Assembly: GCA_945869715.1 (NCBI GenBank)
Contig: CAMBPP010000006.1
Span: forward strand, 1-28,079
Length of the DNA stretch: 28,079 bases
Direction of reading: 5' to 3'
Origin: Bifidobacterium breve
GTDB lineage: Bacteria; Actinomycetota; Acidimicrobiia; Acidimicrobiales; Ilumatobacteraceae
The position numbers and the translations under genes were made by a program. Below, in pieces: positions 1 to 7,213 of the stretch. Each line of letters opens with the position of its first letter. The stretch's first letter is position 1. The notes below the pieces were generated by a model. It made no database searches. It saw only the letters and a program-made list of their open reading frames with translations, and was not told where the DNA came from.

Positions 1-301
1 CAATCCACCACATTGATTTTCCGATGTCGTCATTCCATAACGCATCACCGTGCGGCACAACAATGTCGATCCATAATGATTCGGTGGGGTGTACGTAGAC
101 CGCTCCTCCACCACTGCGCCTACGTACAACATCAATTCCATTTGCTGCACAAAAACCATGATCTATGTCTTCGTCTTTTTGTGACGAGCCCAAAACAATT
201 GCTGGCCGCGTAGGGGTCAGCAACCACACGCCTCGCTCTAGGGGTAAAACAGTGTGGTGTAGTTCTTCGGCAGTGCCCTCACGTTTATGAAGCAAGGGCA
301 A
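1..301 (-). CDS. Lipoate-protein ligase A / octanoyltransferase family protein (partial, C-terminus beyond window)
   Basis: This open frame runs off the left edge, so only about the first 100 residues are visible. It contains RRRSGGGAVYVHP followed by ESLWIDIVVPHGD, the signature of the biotin/lipoate A/B ligase fold (LplA, LipB and LipM families), where the RRxSGGGAVY loop binds the lipoyl- or octanoyl-adenylate. The preceding PAIVLGSSQ also fits the family. The likely role is attaching lipoate or octanoate to carrier domains in the cytoplasm, though a biotin-ligase-like specificity cannot be excluded from a fragment. No ATG lies near the N-terminus. TTG at 301 (preceded by GGAAG) or TTG at 295 is the best start, which overlaps the end of the HNH gene by about 17 bases and suggests translational coupling. 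The family call is firm, the start is not. Confidence 0.75.
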   Translation of the reverse strand, partial: MPLLHKREGTAEELHHTVLPLERGVWLLTPTRPAIVLGSSQKDEDIDHGFCAANGIDVVRRRSGGGAVYVHPTESLWIDIVVPHGDALWNDDIGKSMWWI

Positions 302-782
302 GATACGGCTTCCACTGATCGGGCACGGTCATCACCGACAATGTGATCCACGATGACTCACGAGGCACATACGGCTTTGTTACCAACGGCATTCCTGCTT
401 CTTCAGGAGTACGGTCACGTTTACGCAAGTTACAAGTACGACACGCTGCGGCGACGTTTTCCCACACGTGCATGCCGCCGCGCGATTTTGGCAGTACGTG
501 ATCGATGCTGTCGGCGGGTGCTCCGCAATACTGACATGCGTGTCCGTCGCGGGCCATGATGGCACGCCTCGACATTGCGGTGTGGCGACTATACGGAACC
601 TTCACCATGTACTTGAGTCGCACAACGAGAGGTGAAGCAAGCGTGAATCGTTCAGAACGCATTTCAGTTCCATCATTTTCAATGAGTTCTGCTTTTTCTG
701 AGAGCACCAAACATGTGGCACGGCGCACGGAAACAATACTGAGTGGCTCGAAAGTTGCATTAAGAACGAGCGCACTTTTCAT
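285..782 (-). CDS. HNH endonuclease
   Basis: A 165-residue HNH nuclease of the short actinobacterial type. The domain occupies about residues 75-130: CQYCGAP, then SIDHVLPKSRGG (catalytic His in the DH pair), then WENVAAACRTCNLRKRDRTPEEAGM. The two CxxC pairs form a structural zinc site, and the C-terminal Asn and basic residues complete the beta-beta-alpha metal fold. The N-terminal 70 residues (LVLNATFEPLSIVSVRRA...) are typical of this subfamily. Members are common in actinobacterial chromosomes and their biological role is not settled; nothing here indicates a homing element or restriction system. It lies 25 bases after the 79-residue gene on the same strand and overlaps the lipoate-ligase-family start, so it is probably part of one transcript with the acyl-CoA dehydrogenase. 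Confidence 0.9.
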   Translation of the reverse strand: MKSALVLNATFEPLSIVSVRRATCLVLSEKAELIENDGTEMRSERFTLASPLVVRLKYMVKVPYSRHTAMSRRAIMARDGHACQYCGAPADSIDHVLPKSRGGMHVWENVAAACRTCNLRKRDRTPEEAGMPLVTKPYVPRESSWITLSVMTVPDQWKPYLALAS

Positions 783-807
783 TTCTACAACCGCTGCGTT
801 CTTTGTC

Positions 808-1047
808 TCATGAGAGGTGCTTCCATTCCCGACACCACTGCAAGTAACTCACAACGTCTTTGGCCACCATGGGATGTTGCTCATTTCCGTACTGAATGGT
901 GTTGCGCATCTTCATGTATTCGCGATTCGGTAATGGCAAAAAGGGTGCAGATGCCCACCAGCGGCGCGGCATGAGTCGCAGCCACTGCTGCAACGCCGTT
1001 CCCCACAATGTGGGACGAATGAGAACTGCACCAACCACTTGCATCAT
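808..1047 (-). CDS. Small conserved actinobacterial protein of unknown function
   Basis: A 79-residue basic protein rich in Trp and Arg (LQQWLRLMPRRWWASAPFLPLPNREYMKMRNTIQYG...), ending with DVVSYLQWCREWKHLS. I recognise the general pattern as a small conserved actinobacterial family but know of no assigned function. Its ATG overlaps the TGA stop of the acyl-CoA dehydrogenase in an ATGA arrangement, strong evidence that it is translated and coupled to that gene. A second in-frame ATG lies directly after the first. There is no signal peptide and no clear membrane segment. The alternative 87-residue frame at 881-1144 was not chosen because it lies mostly inside the dehydrogenase and lacks the coupling signal. 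Confidence 0.7.
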   Translation of the reverse strand: MMQVVGAVLIRPTLWGTALQQWLRLMPRRWWASAPFLPLPNREYMKMRNTIQYGNEQHPMVAKDVVSYLQWCREWKHLS

Positions 1048-2264
1048 GAAGGTCGTGGCTCCTTAGGCAACCCCAGAACCATTTCACCAACAATGTTGCG
1101 CTGCACCTGTGATGAACCGGCATAAATGGTTCCTGCACGAGCATTCAAGAAGGTCATTGCCCAGCTGTTGGTGGAGTTCGGCGCACCCGCATCGTCGGCA
1201 CCAAATGCGCTTGACGGACGCCGACCTGCAGGAACCATTGCATCGGCGCCCATCATGTCCATGGCAAGTTCAGTAACAACCTTGTGATATTCACTCCAAA
1301 ATAATTTGCCAATTGCTGCATCGGGCCCGGGATGATGACCTTGCAAGAACTGCGTGAGGGTGCGCATTCCGAGGTAGCGCATCATTTGAACTTTTGAATG
1401 ACACCAAGCCAAGCGTTGACGAATAAGTGGATCGGTATTGACGCCACGTTCTTTCGCCATCAATAACAAGCGGTCGAGTTCTGCTTGGTAACGAATAGGG
1501 CTCACCGCAGCAGCTTCACCGCGCTCAAAACCGAGCAGTGTCATTGCAACTGCCCAACCGTTGTTGACTCCACCAATGACCTCACCCTTTGGCGCAACAG
1601 CATCGGTGTAAAACACTTCGTTGAATTCACTATCGCCGGTAATCATTTTGATGGGGCGCACTTCAATACCTGTTTGACGCATGTCGACCAAGATAAAAGA
1701 GATGCCCTTGTGGCGCGGCGCATCGGGGTCGGTGCGAGCCAGAGTGAAAATATGGTCGGCAAGGTGACCTGCAGAGGTCCAGATTTTTTGACCATTGAGA
1801 ATCCACTGATCGCCGTCGAGTTCAGCCTTCAAACCCACGTTGCTGAGGTCTGAGCCAGCATTTGGTTCGCTGTACCCCTGGCACCACACATCGTCGCCCG
1901 ACAAAATACGAGGAAGGTAATGCTTTTTTTGTTCTTCGGTTCCCCAGCGCAACAATGTGTTTCCCAACATTTGAATACCAAACACATCGTTTGGTGCGCC
2001 ACCAGGCACGCCTGCACGCGCGAACTCTTCAGCCAAAATGACTTGCTCTAGGGCAGTCAGACCTGCGCCGCCGTATTCCACGGGCCAGTTGGGAGCCAGG
2101 TAACCAGCTGTTGCCAAGATGGCACGCCACTCGGCAACAAACTGATCGAGTTCTTCGCCGTCAAGTTGCCCAGTGCCGCCCCAATTCTTGGGAAGTTTCT
2201 CGGCAAGAAATGCTTGAACCTTTGTGCGATAGACGGCTGCTTCGGGAGGATAAACGGGATGCAT
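1044..2264 (-). CDS. Acyl-CoA dehydrogenase family protein
   Basis: A 406-residue flavoprotein of the acyl-CoA dehydrogenase family, which oxidises the alpha-beta bond of acyl-CoA thioesters and passes electrons to ETF. The N-terminal helical domain contains WPVEYGGAGLTALEQVILAEEFARAGVP. The central beta domain carries the FAD/substrate signature WCQGYSEPNAGSDLSN and GQKIWTSAGHLADHIFTLARTD. The C-terminal helical domain ends with NARAGTIYAGSSQVQRNIVGEMVLGLP, the family's usual finish. Length is normal. The form resembles actinobacterial FadE proteins of lipid or sterol side-chain breakdown, but the substrate cannot be read from sequence. The ATG at 2264 is preceded by TAGATT six bases upstream, suggesting a leaderless transcript. 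Its stop overlaps the next gene by an ATGA. Confidence 0.93.
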   Translation of the reverse strand: MHPVYPPEAAVYRTKVQAFLAEKLPKNWGGTGQLDGEELDQFVAEWRAILATAGYLAPNWPVEYGGAGLTALEQVILAEEFARAGVPGGAPNDVFGIQMLGNTLLRWGTEEQKKHYLPRILSGDDVWCQGYSEPNAGSDLSNVGLKAELDGDQWILNGQKIWTSAGHLADHIFTLARTDPDAPRHKGISFILVDMRQTGIEVRPIKMITGDSEFNEVFYTDAVAPKGEVIGGVNNGWAVAMTLLGFERGEAAAVSPIRYQAELDRLLLMAKERGVNTDPLIRQRLAWCHSKVQMMRYLGMRTLTQFLQGHHPGPDAAIGKLFWSEYHKVVTELAMDMMGADAMVPAGRRPSSAFGADDAGAPNSTNSWAMTFLNARAGTIYAGSSQVQRNIVGEMVLGLPKEPRPS

Positions 2265-2276
2265 ACCCGCAATCTA
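2265..2276 (-). promoter_or_regulatory. Predicted -10 element (TAGATT) for a leaderless acyl-CoA dehydrogenase mRNA
   Basis: On the minus strand TAGATT (2276-2271) is followed by six bases and then the ATG at 2264. A TANNNT hexamer 6-8 bases before a start codon is the usual sign of a leaderless actinobacterial transcript. The first three bases are also the TAG stop codon of the upstream DUF3040 gene. There is no purine-rich ribosome site before this ATG. No convincing -35 was found. Confidence 0.5.
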
Positions 2277-2630
2277 GTCGCGAGGGAAACGATCGCGCAT
2301 TCGTGTGGCACCGATACGGCTGTTTTTCAAGGAAGCTGCAAGATCTTGCACCCCTACTTTGCCAATGGCACGCAGTTGACGCTCAATGACCAAGGCACAT
2401 GCGAGCATGACGAGAAAACCGCCAAAAGCAAGCAGAAAGTGAATTGACAGGGTAACAACTGTGAATATCAGCCCACCCAAGGTTCCGAGAGCGGCCCAGC
2501 GCACTGTTTTTGCCGACTGGCGGTACATGCCAGATGGCGACGTGTTTTGAGCAAAGCTCTCATCGGATTGCAACTGTTCTTCGATCTGGCGCAAGATGCG
2601 TTGCTCTTCTTCTGATAACGGCATGCTCAT
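2274..2630 (-). CDS. DUF3040 family membrane protein
   Basis: A 118-residue protein beginning MSMPLSEEEQRILRQIEEQL, which matches the amphipathic N-terminus of the DUF3040 family of small actinobacterial membrane proteins. Two hydrophobic segments follow at about residues 46-65 and 67-84 (WAALGTLGGLIFTVVTLSIH and FLLAFGGFLVMLACALVIE), then a basic tail. The function of DUF3040 is unknown. Start is uncertain between ATG 2630 and ATG 2624; most family members begin MPLSE, which favours the second, but GAGAG lies close to the first and a TATCGT hexamer (2644-2639) sits eight bases before it. It is followed by the acyl-CoA dehydrogenase, which seems to have its own promoter at this gene's stop codon. 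Confidence 0.8.
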   Translation of the reverse strand: MSMPLSEEEQRILRQIEEQLQSDESFAQNTSPSGMYRQSAKTVRWAALGTLGGLIFTVVTLSIHFLLAFGGFLVMLACALVIERQLRAIGKVGVQDLAASLKNSRIGATRMRDRFPRD

Positions 2631-2682
2631 AGTCTCTCACGATATGGCTCCAATCTCAATACGCAACCCACAACTCTCTGGG

Positions 2683-3876
2683 TTAGAGCGCTGAACCGGG
2701 ACGAATGGCACTTTTGCCAAACTTTTCACGAATATTGTCGATGGCTTCACTTGCTTGGTCCCATGAGTGGTCTTGAACATGGTCTTCATCAAAAAGAGAA
2801 GGTTGAGCACGTTCATCGGTGAAATTGCTCGTGCTGACCCCCAACAACCTCACCCCAGGAGCAAGGTTGATGTTGTTCAGCAGTGGTGTGAGGGCCTCGA
2901 CCAAGCTTGGACCACTTGACTTGCCACCAACGGCCGTAATGCTGCGCGTAATGGAATGAAAATCGGAGAACTTTACCTTCAGCGTTATTGTTCGCGCCAA
3001 GGTCTGATGCGCACGTAAACGCGAAGCCACCGCATCGCACAGCCGCACTAAATGCTTGTGCACTTCATCGTGTGTGAACAGGTCTTCATTAAATGTTTCT
3101 TCGTGACCAATAGATTTCACATCGCGTTCCGATTCCACCGAACGTTCGTCTTTGCCATGCGACAGGTCGAACAAATGCTGGCCATGTGCTTCGCCCACGG
3201 CGACAGCAAGAACATGCAGTGGAAGCGCAGCAAGGTCACCAATAGTTTTAATACCAATGCGATCGAGTTTTTCTTGTGTCACTGGACCTACTCCCCATAG
3301 CGATTTAATGGGTAGCGGGTGCAAAAATGAAAGTTCACTTCCGCTTTCCACTTGAACAACTCCCTTGCCTTCGCGCACTCCTTCAGCAGTGGCTATTGGC
3401 TTTGCAGCCTTCGAGGCAATTTTCGCAATGAACTTATTCGTAGCGATTCCTACAGAGCAAGGAATACGAATTTCAGCACGAATACGGTGGCGCAGTAGTT
3501 CTGCTATCTCTACCGCACTGCCAAATATTTTGAGCGACCCGGTGACATCGAGAAATGCTTCGTCGAGGGCCAGCCCCTCGACATGCGGGGTGACCGAATG
3601 AAAAATGTTGTGCACTTCCGTGCTGACTTCCTGATACAAGGCATGATTACCTGGCAAAAAGATGGCATCGGGGCACAGTCGTTGCGCATGTATTGAGCCC
3701 ATTGCACTAAAGACCCCAAACCTGCGTGCCTCATACGACGCCGCGGCAACTACACCGCGCGGACCCGCACTTCCCACAACAACAGGTTTTCCGCGCAGTT
3801 CAGGCCGTTCACGTAGTTCAACAGCCACATAGAACATGTCCATATCAACATGCAGAATGGCGCGTTCAGGGTTCAT
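2683..3876 (-). CDS. dinB: DNA polymerase IV (Y-family)
   Basis: A 397-residue Y-family translesion polymerase. The N-terminus has HVDMDMFYVAVE with the first metal-binding Asp, followed by GKPVVVGS and AASYEARRFGVFSAM. The second catalytic acidic pair is in LALDEAFLDVTGS, followed by SVGIATNKFIAKIASKAAKP in the palm. Helix-hairpin-helix segments (LWGVGPVTQEKLDRIGIKTIGDLAALP) and a little-finger domain complete a normal-length enzyme. It inserts nucleotides opposite damaged bases at stalled forks. The tail ends QPSLFDEDH..., close to a QxSLF beta-clamp-binding motif. It stands alone on the minus strand and is divergent from the gene at 3903; the two predicted -10 boxes overlap. No LexA-type operator was recognised upstream. 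Confidence 0.95.
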   Translation of the reverse strand: MNPERAILHVDMDMFYVAVELRERPELRGKPVVVGSAGPRGVVAAASYEARRFGVFSAMGSIHAQRLCPDAIFLPGNHALYQEVSTEVHNIFHSVTPHVEGLALDEAFLDVTGSLKIFGSAVEIAELLRHRIRAEIRIPCSVGIATNKFIAKIASKAAKPIATAEGVREGKGVVQVESGSELSFLHPLPIKSLWGVGPVTQEKLDRIGIKTIGDLAALPLHVLAVAVGEAHGQHLFDLSHGKDERSVESERDVKSIGHEETFNEDLFTHDEVHKHLVRLCDAVASRLRAHQTLARTITLKVKFSDFHSITRSITAVGGKSSGPSLVEALTPLLNNINLAPGVRLLGVSTSNFTDERAQPSLFDEDHVQDHSWDQASEAIDNIREKFGKSAIRPGSAL

Positions 3877-3886
3877 TTCACTTCAC

Positions 3887-3896
3887 AGCCTACGAT
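3887..3896. promoter_or_regulatory. Overlapping divergent -10 elements of dinB and the 3903 gene
   Basis: TACGAT at 3891-3896 on the plus strand ends six bases before the GTG at 3903. On the minus strand TAGGCT (3892-3887) ends ten bases before the dinB ATG at 3876. Both fit the actinobacterial TANNNT -10 pattern, and the two hexamers share two bases. No clear -35 boxes were seen. This is a prediction from spacing and consensus only. Confidence 0.4.
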
Positions 3897-3902
3897 GTCT
3901 CT

Positions 3903-4199
3903 GTGTCTTCGCTTCCCACCCCCGCCCACAACGACCCCCCGCCAATCGAGCGCCCACTTTCTGCGCTGCCCGCTCGAGGTGCACGTGTAGCGGCGTTTTG
4001 CTCAATCGTCTTTGGTGGCATTGCAGGCGGCCTCATTGGCTATGCACTTGTCGACCTGCAGTGTTCCGGCGCATGCGATGTTCCCAAAGGCATTGGCGTG
4101 TTCTCTGGAGCAACAGTCACTGCTGCTGGCATGGGTGTAGTTGCTGTGCTGGTACTGCGCGCTTTAGGAGAATGGAAAGAACTGCAGGACAACCAATGA
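3903..4199 (+). CDS. Small two-helix membrane protein
   Basis: A 98-residue protein that starts at GTG 3903 and overlaps the next gene by ATGA (4196-4199). A Pro-rich N-terminus (SLPTPAHNDPPPIERP) precedes two hydrophobic segments at about residues 31-50 and 64-87, separated by a short loop with two cysteines (LQCSGACDVPKG). The C-terminus is charged (ALGEWKELQDNQ). No function is recognised. The same frame stays open further upstream through the antisense of dinB, but the Pro-rich start and the TACGAT hexamer six bases before the GTG support the shorter form. Coupling to the phosphatase gene downstream supports expression. The N-terminus is likely cytoplasmic, though topology is not certain. 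Confidence 0.6.
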   Translation: MSSLPTPAHNDPPPIERPLSALPARGARVAAFCSIVFGGIAGGLIGYALVDLQCSGACDVPKGIGVFSGATVTAAGMGVVAVLVLRALGEWKELQDNQ

Positions 4200-4987
4200 C
4201 CACTTCACTTGCTATCGACCTCGTCAACTTGGCAACCACTATTGCCCATGAAGTTGGCGCAGTTGCACTTGCTGGTCGCAAGCGTGGACTTCGTGAAGTA
4301 AGCACAAAGTCGACCTCTACCGACATGGTGACCGAATACGACAAACTCACCGAAGCATCAATCATTACCGCACTTCGTGCTGCTCGCCCCAACGACAGCA
4401 TCGTTGCCGAAGAAGGTGGCGGACACACCGGCAGCAGTGGCATCACCTGGTTCGTTGACCCCATTGATGGCACAACCAATTTTCTGTACGACCTCCCCAC
4501 ATGGACTGTTTCGCTGGGGGCACACGACGCAGACGGCGAACTCGCAGCGGTGGTCTTTTGCCCTCCGCTGAACGAGACCTACACCGCCACACAAGGTGGT
4601 GGCGCCTTTTTGAACGACACACGCATTTACTGCAATGAGATAAATGATATTGCTCACTGTCTCATTGCCACTGGGTTTAATTATTCACCAGATAATCGCC
4701 TCATTCAGGCGTCACGAATTCCAAAAATCATTGCGAAAATTCGCGACATTCGGCGCCTCGGTTCAGCATCGCTCGACCTATGTTTTGTTGCAGTAGGGCG
4801 TTACGACGCGTACTACGAGGAACATCTTTTCCCATGGGACCTCGCCGCTGGAACACTCATCGCCAAAGAATCTGGTTGCATCATCGGCAGTATCGACGGT
4901 GGCGACATTCAGCCGTCGGCTATTTTGGCATCTCCCCCAGGTGTATTTACTCAAATACAAGATCTCATCCGAAACTCGAACAGTTAA
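4196..4987 (+). CDS. suhB: Inositol monophosphatase family protein
   Basis: A 263-residue member of the lithium-sensitive, magnesium-dependent phosphatase family. Metal-site motifs are intact: E72 in VAEEGGG, then DPIDGTTNF (D88, I90, D91), and FPWDLAAGTLIAKESG near residue 220. The N-terminal KSTSTDMVTEYDK is also typical. Family members release phosphate from myo-inositol-1-phosphate, and related ones act on histidinol phosphate, fructose-1,6-bisphosphate or PAP. In Actinobacteria the inositol product would feed phosphatidylinositol synthesis, in keeping with the PimB'-like gene elsewhere in the window, but the substrate is inferred. The start is the ATG overlapping the preceding stop; the frame is open far upstream, but that part is antisense to dinB. 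Confidence 0.88.
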   Translation: MTTSLAIDLVNLATTIAHEVGAVALAGRKRGLREVSTKSTSTDMVTEYDKLTEASIITALRAARPNDSIVAEEGGGHTGSSGITWFVDPIDGTTNFLYDLPTWTVSLGAHDADGELAAVVFCPPLNETYTATQGGGAFLNDTRIYCNEINDIAHCLIATGFNYSPDNRLIQASRIPKIIAKIRDIRRLGSASLDLCFVAVGRYDAYYEEHLFPWDLAAGTLIAKESGCIIGSIDGGDIQPSAILASPPGVFTQIQDLIRNSNS

Positions 4988-5006
4988 TTGCCCTCTACAA
5001 GTGCCC

Positions 5007-5012
5007 TAGACT
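5007..5012 (+). promoter_or_regulatory. Predicted -10 element (TAGACT) of the regulator gene
   Basis: TAGACT ends eight bases before the ATG at 5021, within the 33-base gap after the phosphatase gene. The spacing and hexamer fit a leaderless or nearly leaderless transcript. AAAGGT lies between the hexamer and the ATG and could instead serve as a ribosome site if transcription starts further upstream. Confidence 0.45.
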
Positions 5013-5020
5013 AAAGGTCT

Positions 5021-5743
5021 ATGAGCAAAGGACGCGCCGATAATTCACCAATAGCCGTGCTCCTTGTTGAAGGATCTCCCCTAATTGAGGCTGAACTCAT
5101 CCATTCATTTGCCGAGAAAAATGGGCACTTCGAACTGCAGGTAGTGCGCTCAGTAGATGAATCGCTTGCAGCAGTACGCAGTAAGCAACCCACTGTTGTC
5201 ATCATGAATTTTGCTGCACTCAACGGCGATACCAGCGACTTGGTCAAACAAATAAGAAATATAACCTCTGCATTTATTTATATTGTCACCGAGAACTCCA
5301 ACGACATATTGCAAGGCCTCGAAGCCGGCGCCGACGACTATCACGAGCACCCAGTGAACTGCCAACACCTTGTTGCACGCATGGACGCGCTTCTGCGCCG
5401 AGCAAATGGGGCGTTTCACCTCGAGAACGCATTGCACTTCGGACATCTCGAAATTCGTCCCGATGAAGGTCGCGTCTACAAAGAAGGCAAAGAAATCTCT
5501 CTTACTCGTACTGAGTTTCGCTTACTTTGCGAGCTAGCAACCAGCCCCAACCAGGTGTTTGCTCGTGAAACACTTCTCGACCGGGTATGGGGATACGGAT
5601 ACTTCGGCGATGGTCGACTTGTCGACGTTCATGTGCGCCGTCTGCGCACGAAAATTGAAGTACGCCCAGACGAACCCCAATATGTTGTCACCGTTCGCGG
5701 CCTTGGCTACCGCTTTGACGGCGAAAAGGTCAAACAGCACTAG
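5021..5743 (+). CDS. OmpR/PhoB-type response regulator with a degenerate receiver domain
   Basis: A 240-residue transcription regulator. Residues 11-125 have the receiver fold, with LLVEGSPLI at the start and EAGADDYHEHPVN near the end. Residues about 135-235 form a standard OmpR winged helix (ISLTRTEFRLLCELA..., VDVHVRRLRTKIE, VTVRGLGYRFDG). The phosphorylation site is damaged: the usual Asp is Asn63 (VVIMNFAAL), the acidic pair is Glu17-Gly18, and the conserved Lys of the KP motif is His110, while Thr90 is kept. The protein probably cannot be controlled by ordinary Asp phosphorylation. No histidine kinase gene is nearby. It ends ten bases before glpK, so it may regulate glycerol use, but that is inference from position. 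Confidence 0.88.
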   Translation: MSKGRADNSPIAVLLVEGSPLIEAELIHSFAEKNGHFELQVVRSVDESLAAVRSKQPTVVIMNFAALNGDTSDLVKQIRNITSAFIYIVTENSNDILQGLEAGADDYHEHPVNCQHLVARMDALLRRANGAFHLENALHFGHLEIRPDEGRVYKEGKEISLTRTEFRLLCELATSPNQVFARETLLDRVWGYGYFGDGRLVDVHVRRLRTKIEVRPDEPQYVVTVRGLGYRFDGEKVKQH

Positions 5744-5746
5744 TTT
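5741..5746 (+). promoter_or_regulatory. Predicted -10 element (TAGTTT) for leaderless glpK
   Basis: TAGTTT is followed by six bases and the glpK ATG at 5753. Its first three bases are the TAG stop codon of the upstream regulator gene. No ribosome-binding sequence is present in the nine-base gap, which favours leaderless translation. Confidence 0.5.
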
Positions 5747-5752
5747 CTAGGC

Positions 5753-7213
5753 ATGGCTTTCATCGTTGCAATTGACGCCGGAACAACCGGAGTCAGAGCG
5801 CGTGCAATCTCTCTCGATGGTGCACCCTCGCTTACTTCGTACAAGGAATTCACGCAGTACTTTCCACAACCTGGCTGGGTAGAACACGATGCCGAGGAAA
5901 TTTGGAGTGCAGTTCTGTCTACATTGCGCGAAGTATTCAGCCAACTGAGCGAACCACCTATTGCACTGGGCATTACCAACCAGCGCGAAACACTTGTGGC
6001 CTGGAATCGCGCGAGCGACGAAGTACTTGCACCCGCCATTGTTTGGCAAGATCGCCGCACCGCAGACCGCTGTCAACAGTTGGCCAATGAACTTCCAACA
6101 GTTCGGCGCATCACGGGCCTTGTTCTCGACCCGTACTTCACTGGAACTAAAGCAGAATGGCTACTACGCAACGGAGTAGTTGAGCCCACTGCCCAACTTG
6201 CACTCGGAACCATTGACTCGTGGATCTTGTGGCGGCTTTCGGGTGGAACCGCATTTGCAACCGATGAATCGAATGCAAGTCGAACAATGCTTTACGACAT
6301 TCAAAAACATGCATGGAGCGAAGAAATATGTTCACTTCTTTCCATTCCCATGAATGCGCTTCCCGAGGTGCGCAACTCAAGTGGCATTTTTGCTTCAACA
6401 AATGTTGAAGGTATTCCTCGCGGCATTCCTATTTCAGGTATTGCAGGAGACCAACAATCTGCACTCTTTGGTCAAGCCTGCTTTGCTGCCGGCACGGCAA
6501 AAAACACTTACGGAACTGGCAGCTTCGTGCTGATGAACGTGGGCACCACATGTCCTTCAGTGGTCGACGGTTTACTCAATACTGTTGCTTGGCGCATTAA
6601 TGACGTCACCACTTATGCAGTTGAAGGATCCATTTTTGTGACTGGGGCCGCGGTGCAATGGCTACGTGATGGTTTGCATATTATTGAGAACGCCAAGGAA
6701 GTAGAGGCACTGGCATTATCGGTTTCCGATTCCGCAGGAGTAGTAATGGTTCCTGCGCTCACTGGGCTCGGCAGCCCTTGGTGGGACCCATACGCGCGCG
6801 GCGGCGTTTTTGGTATTTCGCGCGGCACTAACCGCGCGCATTTAGCGCGAGCAACTTTAGAGTCGGTGGCATTTCAAACGCGCGACGTGATCGAAGCAAT
6901 GACACAGGCGACCGGCATCACCTTGACAGAACTACGTGCCGACGGCGGAGCCACCGACAATGCATTTCTCATGCAGTTCCAAGCCGACCAACTTCAGGTT
7001 CCTGTTGTGTTGCCCATTGACCGCGAAACAACTGCATGCGGTGCTGCATACCTCGCTGGTCTGGGCATCGGCGTTTGGTCGACCATAGATGAAATTGCCA
7101 CGCATTGGGCGAGCAATGCCACTTACTTACCCAATATAGAAAACCAAAGCTCCGCCAACGCAGCTCATGCTCAGTGGCTCAACGCTGTGCAGCGAATACG
7201 TACTACTCAATAA
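5753..7213 (+). CDS. glpK: Glycerol kinase
   Basis: A 486-residue FGGY kinase that follows E. coli GlpK closely. The N-terminal phosphate loop is AIDAGTTGVRAR. PGWVEHDAEEIW and GITNQRETLVAWN (R78, E79) match the glycerol-binding Arg-Glu pair. TGLVLDPYFTGTKAEW carries the conserved Tyr, GIAGDQQSALFGQ the catalytic Asp, and NTYGTGSFVLMN the Phe contact. GLGSPWWDPYARGGVFGISRGT and LRADGGATDNAFLMQFQAD complete the ATP domain. It phosphorylates glycerol to sn-glycerol-3-phosphate in the cytoplasm. It follows the degenerate OmpR-type regulator by nine bases but appears to have its own leaderless promoter. Its 3' end overlaps the convergent ROK gene by 11 bases. No glycerol facilitator gene is in the window. 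Confidence 0.95.
   Translation: MAFIVAIDAGTTGVRARAISLDGAPSLTSYKEFTQYFPQPGWVEHDAEEIWSAVLSTLREVFSQLSEPPIALGITNQRETLVAWNRASDEVLAPAIVWQDRRTADRCQQLANELPTVRRITGLVLDPYFTGTKAEWLLRNGVVEPTAQLALGTIDSWILWRLSGGTAFATDESNASRTMLYDIQKHAWSEEICSLLSIPMNALPEVRNSSGIFASTNVEGIPRGIPISGIAGDQQSALFGQACFAAGTAKNTYGTGSFVLMNVGTTCPSVVDGLLNTVAWRINDVTTYAVEGSIFVTGAAVQWLRDGLHIIENAKEVEALALSVSDSAGVVMVPALTGLGSPWWDPYARGGVFGISRGTNRAHLARATLESVAFQTRDVIEAMTQATGITLTELRADGGATDNAFLMQFQADQLQVPVVLPIDRETTACGAAYLAGLGIGVWSTIDEIATHWASNATYLPNIENQSSANAAHAQWLNAVQRIRTTQ

Noticed and set aside
13..213. Open plus-strand frame of 66 codons at the left edge
   Set aside because: It is antisense to the lipoate-ligase-family frame, which carries clear RRRSGGGAVY motifs; the plus frame has no recognisable content.
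285..782. HNH gene as part of a mobile intron, prophage or restriction system
   Set aside because: No methylase, integrase, intron borders or repeats are near, and this short HNH type is an ordinary chromosomal gene in Actinobacteria.
3836..4195. In-frame upstream extension of the inositol phosphatase
   Set aside because: The added residues are Cys/Arg/Trp-rich, overlap dinB and the small membrane gene, and do not match the family.
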